From Streptomyces sp. CNQ-509 (lineage in GTDB: Bacteria > Actinomycetota > Actinomycetes > Streptomycetales > Streptomycetaceae), in the NCBI RefSeq assembly GCF_001011035.1, contig NZ_CP011492.1, positions 5,253,001-5,317,000 of the forward strand: a DNA stretch of 64,000 bases, given 5' to 3'. Positions 62,769-64,000 of the stretch are shown here, one piece after another; the first letter of the stretch is position 1; every line of letters begins with the position of its first letter. Made by a program: the position numbers and the translations under genes. Below the pieces are notes generated by a model. It worked only from the letters and a program-made list of their open reading frames with translations. It was not told where the DNA came from and made no database searches.

Positions 62769-64000
62769 GGTCGCCCCTCCGCCGCAGCTACCGGACCGGC
62801 GTAGCCGGCGGCCTGCAGGGAGAACAGTTCGGCGTAGCTCCCCGCGGCCCGCATCAGGGCGTCGTGGTCGCCGAGTTCGCTGATGCGGCCCTCCCGCAGC
62901 ACGGCGATCTGATCGGCGTCGCGCGTGGTGTTGAGGCGGTGGGAGATCAGCACGCTGGTCCGGCCCTCGCGGTGCTCCCGGAGCCGGGTGTGGATGGTGT
63001 GTTCCGCCTCCGCGTCCAGGCCGGAGCTGGGCTCGTCGAGGATCAGCAGGTCGCGTCCTTCGCGGAAGAGCGCGCGGGCGATGGCCACCCGCTGCCCCTG
63101 CCCGCCGGACAGGAGGACCCCGGTCTCCGGGTCGTCCCGGTCGGCGTTGTCCACGAACATCCGGGTGAGCATGGTGTCGTAGCCGTGCGGCAGCCGGGAG
63201 AGGTCGTCGTGGACCTGCGCCGCGCGGGCGGCCCCGGCGATGCGTGCGCGGTCGTCGCGGTGCGGTACGTCCCCCAGGCCGATGTTCTCGGCGGCCGGCA
63301 GTTCGAGCTGCAGGTAGTCCTGGAAGACCGCGGAGATCCTGTTCCGCACCTCGTCCGGATCCGTGTCCCGCAGGTCGACGCCGTCCCAGGTGATCCTGCC
63401 GCGGGTGGGGTCGTACAGCCGGCACAGCAACTTGACGATGGTGCTCTTGCCGGAGCCGTTGGGTCCGACCAGGGCCAGGCTCTGCCCGGCCGGGATCGTC
63501 AGGTCGACGCCGCGCAGGATCCACGGCTGGTCGTCGGTATAGCGGAACCAGACGTCCCGCAGCACGATGCCGCGGCGCAGCGGCGGCACGGCCGCGGCGG
63601 GGGCGGGCACGGCCAGGTCCGCGGGCACCGCGGAGGCCACTTGGTAGTGGTCGAACTCCAGCATGCTCTGGTGCACGTTGCCCAGTTGCCCGATGAGTTC
63701 GGACAGCCCCGCCTGGACGCCGGCCACGGCGGCGACGAACACGGTGACGTCGCCCACGGACATCTCACCGTTCCGGGCGCGGCCGATCGCCCACACCAGG
63801 CCCGCGCCCGCGGTGACGGCGCCCAGCAGCATCAGTGACGTCTGCAGGAGAAGTTCCCGCCGGTCCAGCGTGCGCTCGGCGGCGTTGGCTGCCCGCAGTT
63901 CGTCGCCCATACGGGTCCGGAAGAGGCGGCCGAGGCCGAGCAGCCGCACCTCCTTGCCGCTGTGGGGATCCGTCAGCAGCGACTCGTAGAAGATGCGGCG
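62765..64000 (-). CDS. ABC exporter, fused permease-ATPase (5' end beyond the window)
   Basis: The frame is open through the right edge (RRIFYESLLTDPHSGKEVRL at the edge), so the start is outside. The visible part has the end of a type-1 exporter membrane domain (LLQTSLMLLGAVTAGAGLVW, VTVFVAAVAGVQAGLSELIG) and a full ATPase: Walker A SLALVGPNGSGKSTIVKLLC, Q-loop ISAVFQDYLQLELPAAENIG, signature GVLLSGGQGQRVAIARALFR, Walker B LLILDEPSSGLDAEAEHTIH, H-loop TSVLISHRLNT. It probably exports a peptide processed by the coupled S26 peptidase. Confidence 0.9.
   Translation of the reverse strand, partial: RRIFYESLLTDPHSGKEVRLLGLGRLFRTRMGDELRAANAAERTLDRRELLLQTSLMLLGAVTAGAGLVWAIGRARNGEMSVGDVTVFVAAVAGVQAGLSELIGQLGNVHQSMLEFDHYQVASAVPADLAVPAPAAAVPPLRRGIVLRDVWFRYTDDQPWILRGVDLTIPAGQSLALVGPNGSGKSTIVKLLCRLYDPTRGRITWDGVDLRDTDPDEVRNRISAVFQDYLQLELPAAENIGLGDVPHRDDRARIAGAARAAQVHDDLSRLPHGYDTMLTRMFVDNADRDDPETGVLLSGGQGQRVAIARALFREGRDLLILDEPSSGLDAEAEHTIHTRLREHREGRTSVLISHRLNTTRDADQIAVLREGRISELGDHDALMRAAGSYAELFSLQAAGYAGPVAAAEGRP

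Overview
The window is high-GC actinobacterial DNA. It has G/C-rich third codon positions, many GTG starts, 4-base ATGA/GTGA gene overlaps, SARP/AfsR regulators, DUF397-XRE pairs and a PspA-HtpX cassette. Together these point to Streptomyces or a close relative. No rRNA or tRNA gene was seen. IS fragments and broken genes crowd the first 9 kb, which looks like an accessory region; the rest is mostly intact.

Region 1 (1-9 kb) is a graveyard of mobile and conflict genes. An FG-GAP repeat coding piece is joined head to head to an RHS core fragment. The RHS fragment carries frameshifts and ends in a unique Gly-rich tip, followed by a small two-helix membrane protein (immunity-like). An IS5-family element abuts the latter and carries a passenger gene between its inverted repeats. 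Next come a dead IS5 transposase fragment, a MerR regulator, a HATPase anti-sigma-like protein, a universal-stress-protein relic and a PPK2. Last are relics of a type 2 BREX locus, a pglY fragment joined to a frameshifted brxD fragment.

Region 2 (8.8-17.1 kb) is an intact four-gene Wadjet operon (jetABCD, TIGR02677/02678/02680/02679 type), an anti-plasmid SMC system that sits directly against the BREX relic.

Region 3 (17-31 kb) holds a membrane-anchored solute-binding-like protein without a permease, an epimerase-like SDR, the envelope-stress operon pspA-pspAA-htpX-pspAB, a lipoprotein and a DUF4246 protein. It continues with a sigma-factor-like gene with a coupled partner, a Beta-family protein, DUF5959 and NTF2-like proteins, and a LysM-M23 cell-wall peptidase behind a c-di-AMP (ydaO) riboswitch.

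Region 4 (31-37 kb) is a sulfide/persulfide cluster: DUF302, an MBL-rhodanese fusion, TauE, a CstR/CsoR-type repressor and a rhodanese-DUF2892 protein. It has three near-palindromic ATACCC...GGGTA(T/A) operators.

Region 5 (37-54 kb) holds an AfsR-like regulator, a DUF5937 regulator, an IS5-type MITE, a DUF574 methyltransferase, a secreted GH81 beta-1,3-glucanase with a clear promoter and LacI-type palindrome, a three-gene nitrate-reductase operon, and a DUF397-XRE pair.

Region 6 (52-64 kb) holds an ABC-F antibiotic-resistance-type ATPase with a short leader peptide and attenuator, an FtsX-type ABC transporter facing a histidine kinase with no response regulator, an Rrf2 regulator, a decayed HAF-repeat gene, and a small SARP. 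The SARP faces a MauE / S26 signal peptidase / ABC exporter cassette that runs off the right edge.
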